A stretch of DNA of 64,000 nt from the NCBI RefSeq assembly GCF_003343245.1, contig NZ_CP024901.1:1-64000 (forward strand). The letters are read 5' to 3'. The translations under genes and the position numbers were made by a program. Below are positions 41,484 to 53,188 of the stretch, piece by piece. How positions within the stretch are numbered: position 1 is the stretch's first letter; each line of letters starts with the position of its first letter. Below the pieces are notes generated by a model. It saw only the letters and a list, made by a program, of their open reading frames with translations, was not told the origin of the DNA and made no database searches. This DNA is from Photorhabdus laumondii subsp. laumondii. GTDB taxonomy: Bacteria > Pseudomonadota > Gammaproteobacteria > Enterobacterales > Enterobacteriaceae.

Positions 41484-41964
41484 TCTATAAGTAGCGAAAA
41501 GGTGAACAATTATTTAAATTTTTTATTTTAGTGCCCGATTGCAAGCTAATGATTGTGCTGATTTCTTGTTTTTAATAATTTCATACATTTCAGGCACAAA
41601 TGTGATTTAAATCACATAAATTTTTTATTTGTTAATTATATTTAACATTCACAGTAAATGAAAATAAAATACATTAATAATAAAATCAATTGGTTAATTT
41701 AATTCCATACAAAAGAGTGATTATATTATTGACTTAAATTCCCAAGCTAATTTTTAGCTAGTTTAAAAAAGTGGATCTGATGAAAAAATGCTTTATCTGA
41801 TTTTTAAAGGTTCAACTATCTTAATATCAAGATAACGTTATTTTTATGTAATAACTCGGTAAATTAAAGCTGAAACGATGCAAACCATAATTAACGATGC
41901 TGACTACAGTATAATTGTGCTCAACATCACTAATTATTTATAACTTTATTGACAAATAACAAAA
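41484..41964. other. AT-rich gap between atp promoter and rsmG
   Basis: Nearly 500 bases without a gene. Contains a perfect CRP-like site (separate entry) and otherwise low-complexity AT-rich sequence. The E. coli counterpart also has a long gap between rsmG and atpI. Confidence 0.5.
41598..41620. promoter_or_regulatory. CRP-like site
   Basis: TGTGA-N6-TCACA with flanking AAA/AAA and a fully symmetric core (AAATGTGATTTAAATCACATAAA spans positions 41598-41620). Its centre lies about 155-160 bases upstream of the predicted atp transcription start, too far for direct class I/II activation from that promoter. Confidence 0.6.
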
Positions 41965-42585
41965 TTAGTTTGATTTAAGGATAACCAAATGACGTTGCCC
42001 TTCCAGTTCAGGAACATTTAATTTAATAACCGAATCGATAGAAATTCCAAAAGGCAAGATAGTCAGTTCCTCTTCTGGAAGCACACCTTTAAGTGCATAG
42101 AAACGTCCATGAATAGGCTCAGGCAAATGACTACACCAAGAGACCATATCTTTTAACGAAGCAAAAGCACGGCTTATTACGCCATCAAAAGGTGGTTCAG
42201 AAGAATACGCTTCAACCCTACTTTGTACTGGTTCGATATTTACCAAATCAAGTTCATGCTGAACCTGACGCAAAAATCTCACTCTTTTGCCTAAACTATC
42301 CAGCAATGTGAAATGAGAATCTGGACGAACAATAGCTAACGGAATACCTGGCAACCCCGGGCCCGTGCCCACATCAATAAAACGATGGCCTTGCAGATAA
42401 GGGCTGACAACAATACTGTCCATGATATGACGCACCAGCATTTGTTCTGGCTCACGTACTGATGTGAGATTGTAAGCCTTATTCCACTTATTGAGCATAT
42501 CAACATAGGCTACAAGCTGCTGTTTTTGCTGTAGTGACAGTTCTATTCCTGCTTTGGTCAGCAACAATTCTAGTTTGTTAAGCAT
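41965..42585 (-). CDS. rsmG: 16S rRNA (guanine527-N7)-methyltransferase
   Basis: A 206-residue SAM-dependent methyltransferase (GidB) modifying G527 of 16S rRNA; loss gives low-level streptomycin resistance in E. coli. SAM motif [31 protein letters not shown] and VISRAFASL are present. Start ATG 42585 (MLNKLELLL) with GAGG 13 bases upstream; the ATG two codons earlier is less likely. Lies 13 bases after mnmG. Confidence 0.96.
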   Translation of the reverse strand: MLNKLELLLTKAGIELSLQQKQQLVAYVDMLNKWNKAYNLTSVREPEQMLVRHIMDSIVVSPYLQGHRFIDVGTGPGLPGIPLAIVRPDSHFTLLDSLGKRVRFLRQVQHELDLVNIEPVQSRVEAYSSEPPFDGVISRAFASLKDMVSWCSHLPEPIHGRFYALKGVLPEEELTILPFGISIDSVIKLNVPELEGQRHLVILKSN

Positions 42586-42598
42586 AATCAAGATCCTC

Positions 42599-44488
42599 TC
42601 AGGAGCTGCGGCGCAATAATCCTTGTTTTTTCAACCACACAAGTAAAATTGAAATTGCCGCAGGTGTTACCCCTGAAATACGTGAAGCCTGACCAATTGA
42701 ACTCGGTTTATGATCATTGAGTTTAGCGACAACTTCATTGGAAAGACCGCTGATTTGGCGGTAGTCGAGATCGACTGGTAATGATGTGTTTTCATTACGT
42801 AGCTGCTTTTCGATTTCTTCCTGCTGACGGGCAATATATCCCTCGTATTTGACCTGAATTTCAACTTGATCAGCGGCTTGTGGTTCTTCAAGACTTGGAG
42901 AAAACAGGGGCAATGAGGTCAAAAGTTTATAGTTCATTTCAGGACGACGTAGTAGATCTTCACCATTAGCTTCTTTCGACAATGGCATTTTCAATATATT
43001 GTTTATATCATTAAGATTATTTGAATTAGGGTGAATCCAAATATTACGTAAACGCTGGCGTTCTTGTTCAACCATTTCCAATTTACGGCAATAATGTTCC
43101 CAACGTGAATCATCTACCAGACCTAACTCACGGCCTTTTTCTGTTAAACGCAGGTCTGCATTATCTTCACGTAACATTAAGCGATACTCGGCTCGTGAAG
43201 TAAACATACGGTACGGCTCTTTAGTCCCTAAAGTACATAAATCGTCAACTAAAACGCCAATATAAGCTTGATCACGGCGAGGGAACCAACTTTCTTCTTC
43301 TGAAGCGTAACGAGCTGCATTAAGGCCTGCCAAGAGTCCTTGAGCAGCCGCTTCTTCATAACCCGTCGTGCCGTTGATTTGTCCAGCAAAAAATAGACCG
43401 TGGATAAATTTACTTTCTAATGTTTGTTTCAGATCTCTTGGATCGAAGAAATCGTATTCTATTGCATAACCAGGACGAATAATTCGAGCATTTTCCATTC
43501 CTTTCATGGAGTGAACAATTTGCATCTGTACGTCAAACGGTAAGCTGGTAGAAATACCGTTTGGATAGATTTCATTACTAGTCAATCCTTCAGGTTCAAG
43601 GAAGATCTGGTGGGCATCACGATCCGCAAAACGCATGACCTTATCTTCGATTGAAGGGCAGTAGCGAGGACCGATCCCTTCAATGATCCCCGTATACATT
43701 GGGCTACGATCTAAATTATTGCGGATCACATCGTGGGTTTTTTCATTCGTATGGGTGATGTAACACGGTATTTGTTGTGGATGTTGCTTCACATTTCCAA
43801 GGAAAGAGAATACTGGCGTTGGATTATCACCTAGTTGTTGTGTTAGCTGACTAAAATCGATAGTTCTGGCATCAATACGTGGTGGTGTTCCTGTTTTTAA
43901 TCTGTTTACACGTAAAGGCAATTCACGTAAGCGCTGTGCCAACGAAATGGCTGGGGGATCACCAGCTCTTCCACCACTATAATTTTCCAAACCAATGTGG
44001 ATCTTACCGTCAAGAAATGTTCCTACAGTCAAAACAACAGCTTTAGCTCTGAACTTAAGGCCCATGCGTGTTACTGCGCCAGTAACGGTGTCATTTTCAA
44101 CAATGAGATCTTCTACAGGTTGTTGGAAGATCATTAGATTAGGTTGGTTTTCCAATGCCATGCGTACAGCTTGACGATAGAGAACCCTATCTGCTTGGGC
44201 ACGTGTTGCACGAACTGCGGGCCCTTTGCTGGCATTTAAAGTTCTAAATTGGATACCAGCTTGATCAGTCGCTTTAGCCATTAAGCCACCAAGCGCATCA
44301 ATTTCTTTAACCAGATGCCCTTTACCGATTCCACCAATGGCTGGGTTACATGACATTTGGCCCAAAGTGTCAATATTGTGGGTCAGCAATAGGGTTTGAC
44401 GACCCATACGAGCGGCTGCCATAGCCGCTTCGGTACCGGCGTGACCACCACCGATAATGATGACGTCAAATTGTTCTGGATAAAACAT
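42599..44488 (-). CDS. mnmG: tRNA U34 carboxymethylaminomethyl modification enzyme MnmG
   Basis: A 629-residue FAD enzyme (GidA) that works with MnmE on wobble uridine of tRNAs. FAD-binding [40 protein letters not shown] and [10 protein letters not shown] are present; the C-terminal helical domain ends [11 protein letters not shown]. Length identical to E. coli. Transcription of this gene away from oriC is known to favour initiation in E. coli; the arrangement is the same here. Confidence 0.98.
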   Translation of the reverse strand: MFYPEQFDVIIIGGGHAGTEAAMAAARMGRQTLLLTHNIDTLGQMSCNPAIGGIGKGHLVKEIDALGGLMAKATDQAGIQFRTLNASKGPAVRATRAQADRVLYRQAVRMALENQPNLMIFQQPVEDLIVENDTVTGAVTRMGLKFRAKAVVLTVGTFLDGKIHIGLENYSGGRAGDPPAISLAQRLRELPLRVNRLKTGTPPRIDARTIDFSQLTQQLGDNPTPVFSFLGNVKQHPQQIPCYITHTNEKTHDVIRNNLDRSPMYTGIIEGIGPRYCPSIEDKVMRFADRDAHQIFLEPEGLTSNEIYPNGISTSLPFDVQMQIVHSMKGMENARIIRPGYAIEYDFFDPRDLKQTLESKFIHGLFFAGQINGTTGYEEAAAQGLLAGLNAARYASEEESWFPRRDQAYIGVLVDDLCTLGTKEPYRMFTSRAEYRLMLREDNADLRLTEKGRELGLVDDSRWEHYCRKLEMVEQERQRLRNIWIHPNSNNLNDINNILKMPLSKEANGEDLLRRPEMNYKLLTSLPLFSPSLEEPQAADQVEIQVKYEGYIARQQEEIEKQLRNENTSLPVDLDYRQISGLSNEVVAKLNDHKPSSIGQASRISGVTPAAISILLVWLKKQGLLRRSS

Positions 44489-44579
44489 GGTGATGAACCT
44501 TTAGTTATAAAAATGCTCAGTGTTGCATTAAGGGAGGAGAATTCTACTCAAGTTTCGGTGATAGACCAAGTGGGTGAGA

Positions 44580-44850
44580 TCACCGGTAATTAAAAGAAGA
44601 TCTTTTTTATTTAAAGATCTGTTTATTAGATCTTTTATTAGGATCATGATCTTTTGTGGATAAGTTATTTTTCCTTAGAAAGATCATAAAGCTGTAAAGG
44701 ATCATTTGTTGTGAATGATCCGTGATCCCACAAGGTATAAACTGGGATCTAAATCGGTAGTTATTCACAAGGTGATCATTGTCATATAGTTATACTATGG
44801 ATAACTACGGGTTAACCCCGGCTTTTTAGATGAGTTATCCACAATCGTTT
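44580..44850. other. oriC: Chromosomal replication origin oriC
   Basis: Lies between mnmG and mioC. Three AT-rich 13-mers at 44599-44611, 44616-44628 and 44629-44641, all starting GATCT. DnaA boxes: R1 TTATCCACA (minus strand, 44656-44664), R2 TTATTCACA (44761-44769), R3-like TTATCCATA (minus, 44796-44804), R4 TTATCCACA (44835-44843). GATC is very dense, as expected for Dam/SeqA control. Order and spacing match E. coli oriC. Confidence 0.95.
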
Positions 44851-44868
44851 GCTGTTTTTTTGTTCTTA

Positions 44869-45309
44869 TTAGAGTGTGTTTGCCCAATATTTAACCCATT
44901 CTCCTGCTGGATCTTCAGGGATCTCATGTTGTTGAATATCAATTTCCAGACGATCGCCGAGACGTTTAGCACCATTTTCTATCAATAGTTGGTCAAATGA
45001 TCTTATTGCACCGCAAAAAGTATCGTATTCGGAACTACCAAGGCCAACAGCACCAAACGTTACCTTGCTGAGATCGGGTTTTTGGTCAGAAATTTCTGCG
45101 GCCAATGGTTGTATATTTTCTGGCAATTCTCCTGCTCCATGTGTGGATGTGACGACTAGCCAGATTCCTTCCTGAGGAAGTTCATCTAAGGAGGGGCCAT
45201 GTAGCATTTCAGTGGAAAAACCAGCATCTTCCAGAATTTCAGCCATATGTTCAGCTACATATTCGGCACTGCCCATTGTGCTGCCGCTGATTAAGGTAAT
45301 AGTAGCCAT
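44869..45309 (-). CDS. mioC: Flavodoxin-like protein MioC
   Basis: A 146-residue FMN protein, MATITLISGSTMGSAEYVAE (FMN phosphate loop), with LVVTSTHGAGELPEN and FGAVGLGSSEYDTFCGA. MioC supports biotin synthase in vitro in E. coli. Its transcript enters oriC, which may influence initiation. Lies directly beside DnaA box R4. Confidence 0.96.
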   Translation of the reverse strand: MATITLISGSTMGSAEYVAEHMAEILEDAGFSTEMLHGPSLDELPQEGIWLVVTSTHGAGELPENIQPLAAEISDQKPDLSKVTFGAVGLGSSEYDTFCGAIRSFDQLLIENGAKRLGDRLEIDIQQHEIPEDPAGEWVKYWANTL

Positions 45310-45400
45310 AGTGATCCCAACAGATTTTAAGAGTCGCTATTGTACGCTGTGAATCTGTTGGGATCTACCTGTGGATAATATGGTTATAACAAATTTTATG

Positions 45401-45862
45401 TTATGGCTTGATTGTCCGCATAATCGGGTTTTGTAAGGAGATCAGGGTTTCTGTTGATTGAATTTCATCGATAGTCTGTATTTTGTTGATAAGTACATCT
45501 TGAAGGGATTCAATTGAACGGCACATAACTTTAATAAAGATGCTGTAGTGGCCTGTTGTGTAGTAAACCTCAACTACTTCATCCAGGTTGTCTAGTTTTT
45601 TTAGAGCTGATGGGTAATCTTTAGCACTCTTGAGAATAATGCCAATAAAGCAACACACATCATAACCAAGTTGTTTCGTGCTGATATCGACTCTGGTACC
45701 GGTAATGATTCCTGCTTGCTTCATTTTTTCCACGCGAACGTGAATTGTTCCCGGACTGACAGCAAATTTCTTTGCTAGTTCGGCATAAGGTGTACGTGCG
45801 TTGTCCATTAAAGCGTGAAGTATGTCACGGTCTAGATTGTCGATCTGATAAATTTCTGCCAT
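45401..45862 (-). CDS. asnC: Asparagine-responsive regulator AsnC
   Basis: A 153-residue Lrp/AsnC family regulator. HTH PYAELAKKFAVSPGTIHVRVEK, the ligand-binding RAM domain YYTTGHYSIFIKVMCRSIESL and the C-terminal NPIMRTIKP. It is divergent from asnA, which it activates in E. coli. Confidence 0.97.
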   Translation of the reverse strand: MAEIYQIDNLDRDILHALMDNARTPYAELAKKFAVSPGTIHVRVEKMKQAGIITGTRVDISTKQLGYDVCCFIGIILKSAKDYPSALKKLDNLDEVVEVYYTTGHYSIFIKVMCRSIESLQDVLINKIQTIDEIQSTETLISLQNPIMRTIKP

Positions 45863-46028
45863 TTTCAGCGCCTTTTTTTAATGAATTTTCATTTTTTTAA
45901 TCTTAAAAATGAATTTTATGAATCATAAAGTCTATTTTTATTAAAGTATATTGAATTTATCCCTCATTTTATTGCTTAATGTTTCCAACAGGACATCAGG
46001 GTCACCTAAAAAATTAGAGAATAACATT

Positions 46029-47021
46029 ATGAAAAAGTCGTTTATTGAAAAGCAGCAACAAATCAGTTTTGTTAAATCCTTCTTTTCCCGTCTGCTGGAA
46101 AGCAAACTGGGTCTGATTGAAGTACAGGGACCAATCCTAAGTTGTTTGGGAGATGGTATTCAGGACAACTTGTCCGGCCATGAAAAAGCTGTTCAGGTGA
46201 AAGTAAAAACTTTACCGGATTCAACTTTCGAAGTCGTACATTCGTTGGCTAAATGGAAACGTAGGACACTGGGTCGTTTTGGCTTTCAGCCTGAACAAGG
46301 GCTTTACACTCACATGAAAGCATTGCGTCCAGATGAGGATCGCTTAACACCAATTCACTCTGTTTATGTTGATCAATGGGATTGGGAAAAAGTGATGGAA
46401 GATGGGCAACGCTCACTTGCTTATCTTAAACAGACAGTAGGTAAAATCTACGAAGCAATAAAAGAAACAGAAAAAGCTGTCAACAAAGAGTTTGGTCTGG
46501 CACCGTTCCTGCCAGATCAAATTCACTTTGTTCATAGCGAAACGCTTCTGAGCCGTTATCCGGATCTGGATGCAAAAGGCCGTGAACGGGCTATTGCTAA
46601 AGAATTGGGTGCTGTTTTCCTCATTGGTATTGGTGCGAAATTATCTGATGGTCAATCTCATGATGTGCGTGCGCCTGATTATGATGACTGGACGACACCA
46701 AACAGCGATGGTTTCGTTGGTCTAAATGGCGACATCATTGTCTGGAACCCTGTTTTGGAAGATGCGTTTGAGATCTCTTCTATGGGTATCCGTGTTGATG
46801 CAGAAGCATTGGAGCGCCAGTTAGCTCTGACTAGTGATGAAGAGCGTTTACAATATGATTGGCATCAGGCGTTACTCAAAGGCGACATGCCGCAGTCGAT
46901 TGGTGGCGGTATTGGTCAATCCCGCTTAGTGATGTTACTGCTGCAAATGAAACACATTGGTCAAGTTCAGTGCAGTATCTGGTCACCTGAAGTACGCGAA
47001 ACTGTAGAAGATATGCTTTAA
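46029..47021 (+). CDS. asnA: Aspartate-ammonia ligase (asparagine synthetase A)
   Basis: A 330-residue enzyme making asparagine from aspartate, ammonia and ATP. Start ATG 46029 ([20 protein letters not shown]); 26 upstream in-frame codons rejected. Class II synthetase-like motifs [43 protein letters not shown] and [15 protein letters not shown]. Same length as in E. coli. Convergent with viaA, only 6 bases apart. Confidence 0.97.
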   Translation: MKKSFIEKQQQISFVKSFFSRLLESKLGLIEVQGPILSCLGDGIQDNLSGHEKAVQVKVKTLPDSTFEVVHSLAKWKRRTLGRFGFQPEQGLYTHMKALRPDEDRLTPIHSVYVDQWDWEKVMEDGQRSLAYLKQTVGKIYEAIKETEKAVNKEFGLAPFLPDQIHFVHSETLLSRYPDLDAKGRERAIAKELGAVFLIGIGAKLSDGQSHDVRAPDYDDWTTPNSDGFVGLNGDIIVWNPVLEDAFEISSMGIRVDAEALERQLALTSDEERLQYDWHQALLKGDMPQSIGGGIGQSRLVMLLLQMKHIGQVQCSIWSPEVRETVEDML

Positions 47022-47027
47022 TTCAAG

Positions 47028-48485
47028 TTAGTGACGCCATTTTCGCAGTAAACGGCTTTTAAGTCCGGTATCAAAGTGCCAGATATGATCAAATATCCGC
47101 ATAATATCGGGCTTACCATATTGGGACATGGAGACCGCATGGAAGCGGTATTGCTGATGCAGTTGCAGATTTTTTATCTGATGGATTAGTGAGTTCGGCA
47201 GACGCTGGGCAATGAAATCTGAGATAACAACAGCATCAGCATTTTTCCAACATTTTTCTTTCATTTTTTCTATTGTGCTTGTCAGACAGAAAGCGAGATC
47301 TGTCCCTCCTTTGAAAGTTTGGCTGAGAAAACGAGTAGCTTGCTCCAGACCATCTGGTGAAGATAGTTCATAGTGCACAATTCCCGTTGTAAATAGCATG
47401 ATATGACAGTTGCGATTATCAGCTAGAGCAATGCGTAACAGTGCCAGACAAAAAGCTTTGGCACATTTTTCATTGAATTTCCCCATAGAACCGGAAGTAT
47501 CTACACAAATAATAAATGGTCCTTGAGGTTTTTCTTCCTGGCTATAATGAGTGACTGGCTGTAATGTTGTTTTTTCTCGCCAGTTATCACCTTGTAAGCG
47601 ATAGGTCAGGAGTTTTTTTTCCACTAATTTGCGATAAAACTCATATTCCAGATCTTCAATTCCTAATATTGCTAATTCTATTGGTAATAGGCGCAGAATA
47701 TCATCACTTTGTCCGATACCATTTACCTGTTCAGGAATGATGTCGGGTGTTCGCTCGATTGTAGTAACTGGTTCGAAAAAATGGTTTTCTTGTGGTTTTG
47801 ATTTTACAGATTGGCTGCGTCCAAGTAATTGAGCTAATTTTTTCAGTTCCGGCTGTTGGTGAAGAAATTCACTATAGTGGATCAATAACTGCTTATCATT
47901 TTGAGAATGATTTAACTGACTTTTGCTCATATCCCATAATCGCCCCGCTGCCCTATCATTTTCACTAAAAACAGGATCAAGATTACCGCTTAGTGTCAGC
48001 TTTTGTTGCAGTTCTGCCAGTAATTGCTCTTTTTCTTGCTCCAGCAATTGCTTATGGAAGGTTGTAGTTTGCAGGATCAAACTGATCCTCCATCGTTGAA
48101 TAAATAGGGTTTGTAGTGTATTTGAATCAGCAATGGTGTTGGTTGCGAGTTTCTGTGCTTCTTCACTAAAAGGGGATTCAATTCGGTTCAGCGTTTCTAA
48201 AATATCGGGAAGTTTAAGGTAAAAATAATTTGTATTGGCAGACAGTATTTGTTGATATAACTGAAATTCTTCTGCCAGAGTTACAGGAATGAGCGCTTCT
48301 TTAATCCTTTGCTGTAAATCGTGTTTCCAGCCAGGGATATCTTTTAATAGTGCACGTTTCAAGCGAGGATGTTTTTCAAAAAAGATAGCTAACTGAGGTG
48401 AAGCTAAAAGCGTTAATATGATCTCTTCTATCATCTCTCCTTCGTTTATTGACAGTAAGAGATCAAGGGTTGTCAAACTAATCAT
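47028..48485 (-). CDS. viaA: ViaA, von Willebrand factor A protein, RavA partner
   Basis: A 485-residue protein with a C-terminal VWA domain; MIDAS motif DTSGSMG is present in [19 protein letters not shown], followed by [11 protein letters not shown] and [12 protein letters not shown]. It works with the RavA ATPase, linked in E. coli to the Fe-S/respiratory complexes and aminoglycoside sensitivity. Lies 4 bases after ravA. Confidence 0.95.
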   Translation of the reverse strand: MISLTTLDLLLSINEGEMIEEIILTLLASPQLAIFFEKHPRLKRALLKDIPGWKHDLQQRIKEALIPVTLAEEFQLYQQILSANTNYFYLKLPDILETLNRIESPFSEEAQKLATNTIADSNTLQTLFIQRWRISLILQTTTFHKQLLEQEKEQLLAELQQKLTLSGNLDPVFSENDRAAGRLWDMSKSQLNHSQNDKQLLIHYSEFLHQQPELKKLAQLLGRSQSVKSKPQENHFFEPVTTIERTPDIIPEQVNGIGQSDDILRLLPIELAILGIEDLEYEFYRKLVEKKLLTYRLQGDNWREKTTLQPVTHYSQEEKPQGPFIICVDTSGSMGKFNEKCAKAFCLALLRIALADNRNCHIMLFTTGIVHYELSSPDGLEQATRFLSQTFKGGTDLAFCLTSTIEKMKEKCWKNADAVVISDFIAQRLPNSLIHQIKNLQLHQQYRFHAVSMSQYGKPDIMRIFDHIWHFDTGLKSRLLRKWRH

Positions 48486-48489
48486 TTAA

Positions 48490-49989
48490 TTAGCTGCCTA
48501 TTTTTATTTTCAACTGCTTAATTTTATCTGATAACTGGATAAAGCTTTGCTCTATCGTAGCAAGCCAATGACTTTCAATAAATAAACATGGCTGATGCTG
48601 ATTAAACAATTGGTGTTGGTGATGGATTTCTTGATTAAATTTTTCTAATCTTTCCTGCCACTCGTTGTTTTCTTCATTTTGCTGATGTTGATGATCTGGT
48701 AAATATAGCGTGGATGAACGGCGGCTGATATCAAAAATCTCTGGCTGATGTGCTGAATTAACTTCGGCTGCTATATTTTGTGGAAAACCAATGCCGTTCA
48801 GACGTGCTGATAATTCTCTGCCTTTGTTTATCCAGATATTCAACGCTTTTTTTTCCAATTCAATAAAATTAACTTTAATATCATGGAGATGAAGAGGTGT
48901 ATGCAGGAATAGAATCAATTTTTCTTCATTGATATGATCGGGTAGAGAATATTGTATTTTACGTCCAAACAGACGGGTTTGTTTTTCCAGCTTTAACGCC
49001 TGCTGATCATTTTTATCCTGACAGGCTTGAGTCCATTGGTGATAAAGCGAATCAATTTGTTGAGATAATATTCTTTGCCTATATGCTTGTTCGGTCATCA
49101 GAGTATTCAAGTATTGGGGTAATAATTTAAAAGAGTGAAGATCATGCCACAGGCAATCTTTCAGTAATATTAAATCAAGAGGTGATATCTCTTTTCTGCC
49201 ATTGAAGAAAGCACTTGCTTGTAATAAATGAATGGCTTTCTTCCAGCGCCTGTCTGAAACGTAAGGTGAATGTTCTGTTGCATCAAGTTGCTGACGTAGA
49301 TGATAAATAATATCAAAACAACTGTCTGGTAAAACTATTTTATCAATCTCTTTTTGCCATTGATGGAATTCTTCACTTGTTATTTGAATGTTTGCCGGAA
49401 CAGGGTTATCATTTTCATTTTTGTGGCTAGAGAGTAACGCTCGGAAATTCTTCTTTTCTTGAATTTTATCCAGCCAGATACGAATTAGCATTCTGTCATA
49501 AAGCGCCTCCAGACTGTTATCTGCTTCAGGTAGCTCATTGGATGCAGTTATAAGTAATCGCATTGGAATTTTATCTTCTGTATCCCCATTTCTGAATTTT
49601 CTTTCATTAATTGCAGTCAGTAGGGTATTAAGAATTGCCGGGCCGGCTTTCCATATTTCGTCAAGGAAGACAATTTCAGTTTCAGGTAAGTATCCGTTGG
49701 TTAGACGTTGATAACGTCCTTCTTCCTTCAGTGCCTGAATAGAGAGAGGGCCGAAAATTTCTTCAGGGGTTGAAAAGCGAGTCATTAGATATTCAAATGC
49801 TCTGGCATCACGAAATGCAAATTTCAATCGGCGGGCTATCAAACTTTTTGCGATGCCTGGAGGACCAAGTAGAAAAACACTTTCCCCACACAATGCCGCT
49901 AGCAAACATAAACGAATAGTCTGTTGTCTTTCATACAGACCACTTTCCAGATAATGACTTAAGCAAACTATTTTTTCTGCTAACAACAT
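48490..49989 (-). CDS. ravA: RavA, MoxR-family AAA+ ATPase
   Basis: A 499-residue ATPase; Walker A GPPGIAKS in [20 protein letters not shown], Walker [35 protein letters not shown] sensor region. The C-terminal half is less conserved, as usual in this family. Start chosen at ATG 49989 ([15 protein letters not shown]); a TTG four codons earlier has no better ribosome site. Confidence 0.95.
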   Translation of the reverse strand: MLLAEKIVCLSHYLESGLYERQQTIRLCLLAALCGESVFLLGPPGIAKSLIARRLKFAFRDARAFEYLMTRFSTPEEIFGPLSIQALKEEGRYQRLTNGYLPETEIVFLDEIWKAGPAILNTLLTAINERKFRNGDTEDKIPMRLLITASNELPEADNSLEALYDRMLIRIWLDKIQEKKNFRALLSSHKNENDNPVPANIQITSEEFHQWQKEIDKIVLPDSCFDIIYHLRQQLDATEHSPYVSDRRWKKAIHLLQASAFFNGRKEISPLDLILLKDCLWHDLHSFKLLPQYLNTLMTEQAYRQRILSQQIDSLYHQWTQACQDKNDQQALKLEKQTRLFGRKIQYSLPDHINEEKLILFLHTPLHLHDIKVNFIELEKKALNIWINKGRELSARLNGIGFPQNIAAEVNSAHQPEIFDISRRSSTLYLPDHQHQQNEENNEWQERLEKFNQEIHHQHQLFNQHQPCLFIESHWLATIEQSFIQLSDKIKQLKIKIGS

Positions 49990-50145
49990 GATTCTTACCA
50001 ATATTATCTGTTGGATTAGATAAAACCTAATTAACCTTCTCCATAGATTTTAATCATTATTTGTTGATATAGACAATATTTACCTTAAAAATCGATTCAG
50101 CGTCAAATATTCAATAAGTTAACGTTTTTTTTCGTTTCTTTTATT

Positions 50146-50161
50146 ATCGAAACGTTTCGAT
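50146..50161. promoter_or_regulatory. RbsR-type operator 1
   Basis: Perfect 16-bp palindrome ATCGAAACGTTTCGAT, the LacI/GalR-family operator form, about 95 bases upstream of rbsD. Confidence 0.75.
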
Positions 50162-50224
50162 AGTGATCACATTTTTGTATCACTAATGTTGCATTTTAAA
50201 TATTACTTTCTATATTACTAAATA

Positions 50225-50240
50225 GCGAAACGTTTCGCTA
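50225..50240. promoter_or_regulatory. RbsR-type operator 2
   Basis: Perfect palindrome AGCGAAACGTTTCGCT, identical in core to the E. coli RbsR operator, 13 bases before the rbsD start. The two operators lie 79 bases apart centre to centre, compatible with looping. Confidence 0.85.
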
Positions 50241-50253
50241 ATGGAATAAAAAA

Positions 50254-50673
50254 ATGAAAAAAGGTGTATTACTTAATTCTGAAATTTCAGCCGTAATTTC
50301 TCAGCTAGGGCATACTGACCAGATTACAATTGGTGATGCTGGATTACCAATTCCTTCTTTAGCCCAGCGGATTGATTTAGCGCTAACCCAGGGAATTCCC
50401 AGTTTTATATCCGTTCTTAATGTTGTTACACAAGAAATGCAGATTGAAGCTGCATTCTTAGCTGAGGAGATCATTGGCCATAATCCTTTAATACATCAAT
50501 TAATATTAACTCAAATTAAAGAGCTTGAGAAACAGCAAGGGAATTCAATTACTGTAGATTATATTAGTCATAATGTGTTGAAAGAAAAAACAAAACATAG
50601 CCGAGCAGTGATTCGCACAGGAGAGCATTCTCCTTATGCCAATATTATCCTTGGTGCTGGTGTGACTTTCTGA
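50254..50673 (+). CDS. rbsD: D-ribose pyranase
   Basis: A 139-residue enzyme interconverting beta-pyranose and beta-furanose ribose. [22 protein letters not shown] with the catalytic His in [12 protein letters not shown] and the C-terminal [17 protein letters not shown] are family hallmarks. First gene of rbsDACBKR. Confidence 0.96.
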   Translation: MKKGVLLNSEISAVISQLGHTDQITIGDAGLPIPSLAQRIDLALTQGIPSFISVLNVVTQEMQIEAAFLAEEIIGHNPLIHQLILTQIKELEKQQGNSITVDYISHNVLKEKTKHSRAVIRTGEHSPYANIILGAGVTF

Positions 50674-50680
50674 GGTGATT

Positions 50681-52186
50681 ATGCAGCCTGTACTGGAACT
50701 AAAAGGAATTAGTAAATCTTTTCCTGGTGTCAAAGCATTATCTGGTGCGGCATTACGTGTTTATCCAGGTAAAGTGATGGCACTGGTGGGAGAGAATGGT
50801 GCAGGTAAGTCCACGATGATGAAAGTGTTGACTGGGATATATACCAGAGATACAGGCACAGTTCATTATTTAGGAAAAGAAGTGATTTTTTCTGGCCCTA
50901 GATCCTCTCAGGAAGCGGGGATCGGGATTATCCATCAGGAATTAAATCTTATTCCCCAACTGACTATTGCTGAAAATATTTTCCTGGGACGCGAATTTGT
51001 TAATAAATTCGGTGCAATTGACTGGAGAAAAATGTATCAGGAAGCCGATCGCCTGTTAAAAAAATTGAATCTGAGTTACAGCAGTCACCGTTTAGTCGCT
51101 GAACTTTCTATCGGTGATCAACAAATGGTTGAAATTGCTAAGGTGCTGAGTTTTAAATCCAAAGTTATCATTATGGATGAGCCGACGGATGCGCTGACTG
51201 ATACAGAAACTGAATCATTATTTCGCGTAATATATGAACTAAAATCTCAGAGATGTGGCATTGTTTATATCTCCCATCGTTTGAGAGAAATTTTTGAAAT
51301 TTGCGATGATGTAACGGTATTTCGTGATGGACAATTTATTGGTGAAAAGTCAGTAAAAGAGCTAAAAGAAGAGACTCTGATTGAAATGATGGTTGGGCGA
51401 AAACTGGAAGATCAGTATCCTCGCCTGAATTTACCTCGGGGTAAAAAACGACTTGAAGTTAAGCAGATTTCTGGCCCCGGTGTGACAAATGCCAGTTTTT
51501 CCCTTTATAGCGGGGAAATTTTGGGTATATCAGGGCTAATGGGGGCTGGCCGCACTGAATTGATGAAAATTATTTATGGTGCGTTGCCAAAAACTCAGGG
51601 GCAAATCACACTGGATGGAACCCCCATTGTAATTCGTAACCCTCAGGATGGGTTAGCTTGTGGGATTGTTTATATTTCAGAAGATCGTAAACGTGATGGC
51701 TTAGTTTTGGGAATGTCAATCAAAGATAATATGTCTCTTACTGCCTTGCGTTATTTCAGTAACCGGTTAGGTGGTCTTAATCATAAAGAAGAACAGAATG
51801 CAGTTAGTGACTTTATTAAATTGTTTAGTATCAAGACACCTTCAATGGGACAAGTTATTGGTTTACTTTCTGGTGGTAATCAGCAAAAAGTAGCTATTGC
51901 CCGTGGATTAATGACCAGACCAAAAGTTCTTATTCTGGATGAACCTACGCGTGGTGTAGATGTTGGTGCAAAAAAAGAAATTTATCAGTTAATTAATCAA
52001 TTCAAGAAAGAGGGGTTAAGCATTATTCTCGTTTCTTCTGAAATGCCAGAAGTGATAGGAATGAGTGATCGTATTTTGGTTATGTGTGAAGGCCAGATCA
52101 GTGGAGAATTTTTTGCTGAACAGGCAACTCAAGAAATTTTGATGGCAGCGGCTGTAGGCAAACAATATGGAGCGATTCAGGAGTAA
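50681..52186 (+). CDS. rbsA: Ribose ABC transporter, ATP-binding protein
   Basis: A 501-residue double-domain ATPase. N-terminal Walker [10 protein letters not shown] and [15 protein letters not shown]; the C-terminal half has the degenerate P-loop GLMGAGRTE and the signature [15 protein letters not shown]. Start ATG 50681; the GTG two codons earlier is rejected on family alignment. Confidence 0.97.
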   Translation: MQPVLELKGISKSFPGVKALSGAALRVYPGKVMALVGENGAGKSTMMKVLTGIYTRDTGTVHYLGKEVIFSGPRSSQEAGIGIIHQELNLIPQLTIAENIFLGREFVNKFGAIDWRKMYQEADRLLKKLNLSYSSHRLVAELSIGDQQMVEIAKVLSFKSKVIIMDEPTDALTDTETESLFRVIYELKSQRCGIVYISHRLREIFEICDDVTVFRDGQFIGEKSVKELKEETLIEMMVGRKLEDQYPRLNLPRGKKRLEVKQISGPGVTNASFSLYSGEILGISGLMGAGRTELMKIIYGALPKTQGQITLDGTPIVIRNPQDGLACGIVYISEDRKRDGLVLGMSIKDNMSLTALRYFSNRLGGLNHKEEQNAVSDFIKLFSIKTPSMGQVIGLLSGGNQQKVAIARGLMTRPKVLILDEPTRGVDVGAKKEIYQLINQFKKEGLSIILVSSEMPEVIGMSDRILVMCEGQISGEFFAEQATQEILMAAAVGKQYGAIQE

Positions 52187-52192
52187 TTCAGT

Positions 52193-53164
52193 ATGAATTC
52201 TAATATATCACCGACATTTAAACGTTGGTTTACTAAAGAGTGGTTACTGAAACAAAAGTCACTGATTGCGTTGCTAGTGCTGATAGCAGTAGTTTCTTCT
52301 CTTAGCCAAAACTTTTTCACTTTAAATAACTTGTTTAATATTCTGCAACAAACATCAGTCAATGCCATTATGGCCGTTGGGATGACATTGGTTATCCTGA
52401 CATCAGGTATTGACCTGTCTGTTGGTTCATTGCTTGCGTTAACAGGTGCAATAGTAGCTTCATTGGTTGGTACGGAAGTTAATGCTCTGGTGGCTATCGT
52501 GAGTGCTTTGGCTTTAGGTGCTGCAATTGGTGCTTGTACAGGAATAATAATTGCTAAAGGTAAAGTACAGGCTTTTATTGCCACTCTAGTCATGATGTTA
52601 TTACTTCGTGGAATAACCCGTGTCTATACTGATGGTAGTCCAATAAATACAGGATTCAGTGATAATGCCGATCTGTTTGGCTGGTTTGGTATTGGTCGCC
52701 CACTGGGAATTCCTACTCCAGTATGGCTGATGTTGATAGTTTTTGTTATCACATGGTATATCCTGCATCACACCCGTTTAGGTCGTTATATTTATGCCTT
52801 GGGGGGGAATGAATCGGCTACCCGTTTATCTGGTATCAATATCGATAAAATTAAAATTATCGTTTACTCCTTATGCGGTTTCCTGACGGCATTGGCAAGT
52901 ATTATTGAAGTTGCTCGTCTTTCTTCTGCTCAACCTATGGCGGGGGGAGGTTATGAATTAGATGCTATTGCTGCCGTAGTTCTGGGAGGAACTCGCCTGG
53001 CTGGTGGTAAGGGGTTAATTATTGGTACTTTGATTGGTGCACTAATCCTCGGTTTTTTAAATAATGGCTTAAACTTATTAGGTATTTCTTCTAACTATCA
53101 GATGATTGTTAAAGCAATTGTAATATTGTTGGCAGTTCTGGTTGATAACAAAAGTGGTAAATAA
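52193..53164 (+). CDS. rbsC: Ribose ABC transporter, permease
   Basis: A 323-residue inner-membrane permease with 8-10 hydrophobic segments; ILTSGIDLSVGSLLALTGAI and LGGTRLAGGKGLIIGT are the sugar-permease signatures. Near the E. coli length (321). Confidence 0.97.
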   Translation: MNSNISPTFKRWFTKEWLLKQKSLIALLVLIAVVSSLSQNFFTLNNLFNILQQTSVNAIMAVGMTLVILTSGIDLSVGSLLALTGAIVASLVGTEVNALVAIVSALALGAAIGACTGIIIAKGKVQAFIATLVMMLLLRGITRVYTDGSPINTGFSDNADLFGWFGIGRPLGIPTPVWLMLIVFVITWYILHHTRLGRYIYALGGNESATRLSGINIDKIKIIVYSLCGFLTALASIIEVARLSSAQPMAGGGYELDAIAAVVLGGTRLAGGKGLIIGTLIGALILGFLNNGLNLLGISSNYQMIVKAIVILLAVLVDNKSGK

Positions 53165-53188
53165 CCTCACCCTACAGGAAATAACACG

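Noticed and set aside
50160..50190. CRP site in the rbs promoter (GTGATCACATTTTTGTATCAC)
   Set aside because: Spacing does not fit TGTGA-N6-TCACA; too weak to annotate.
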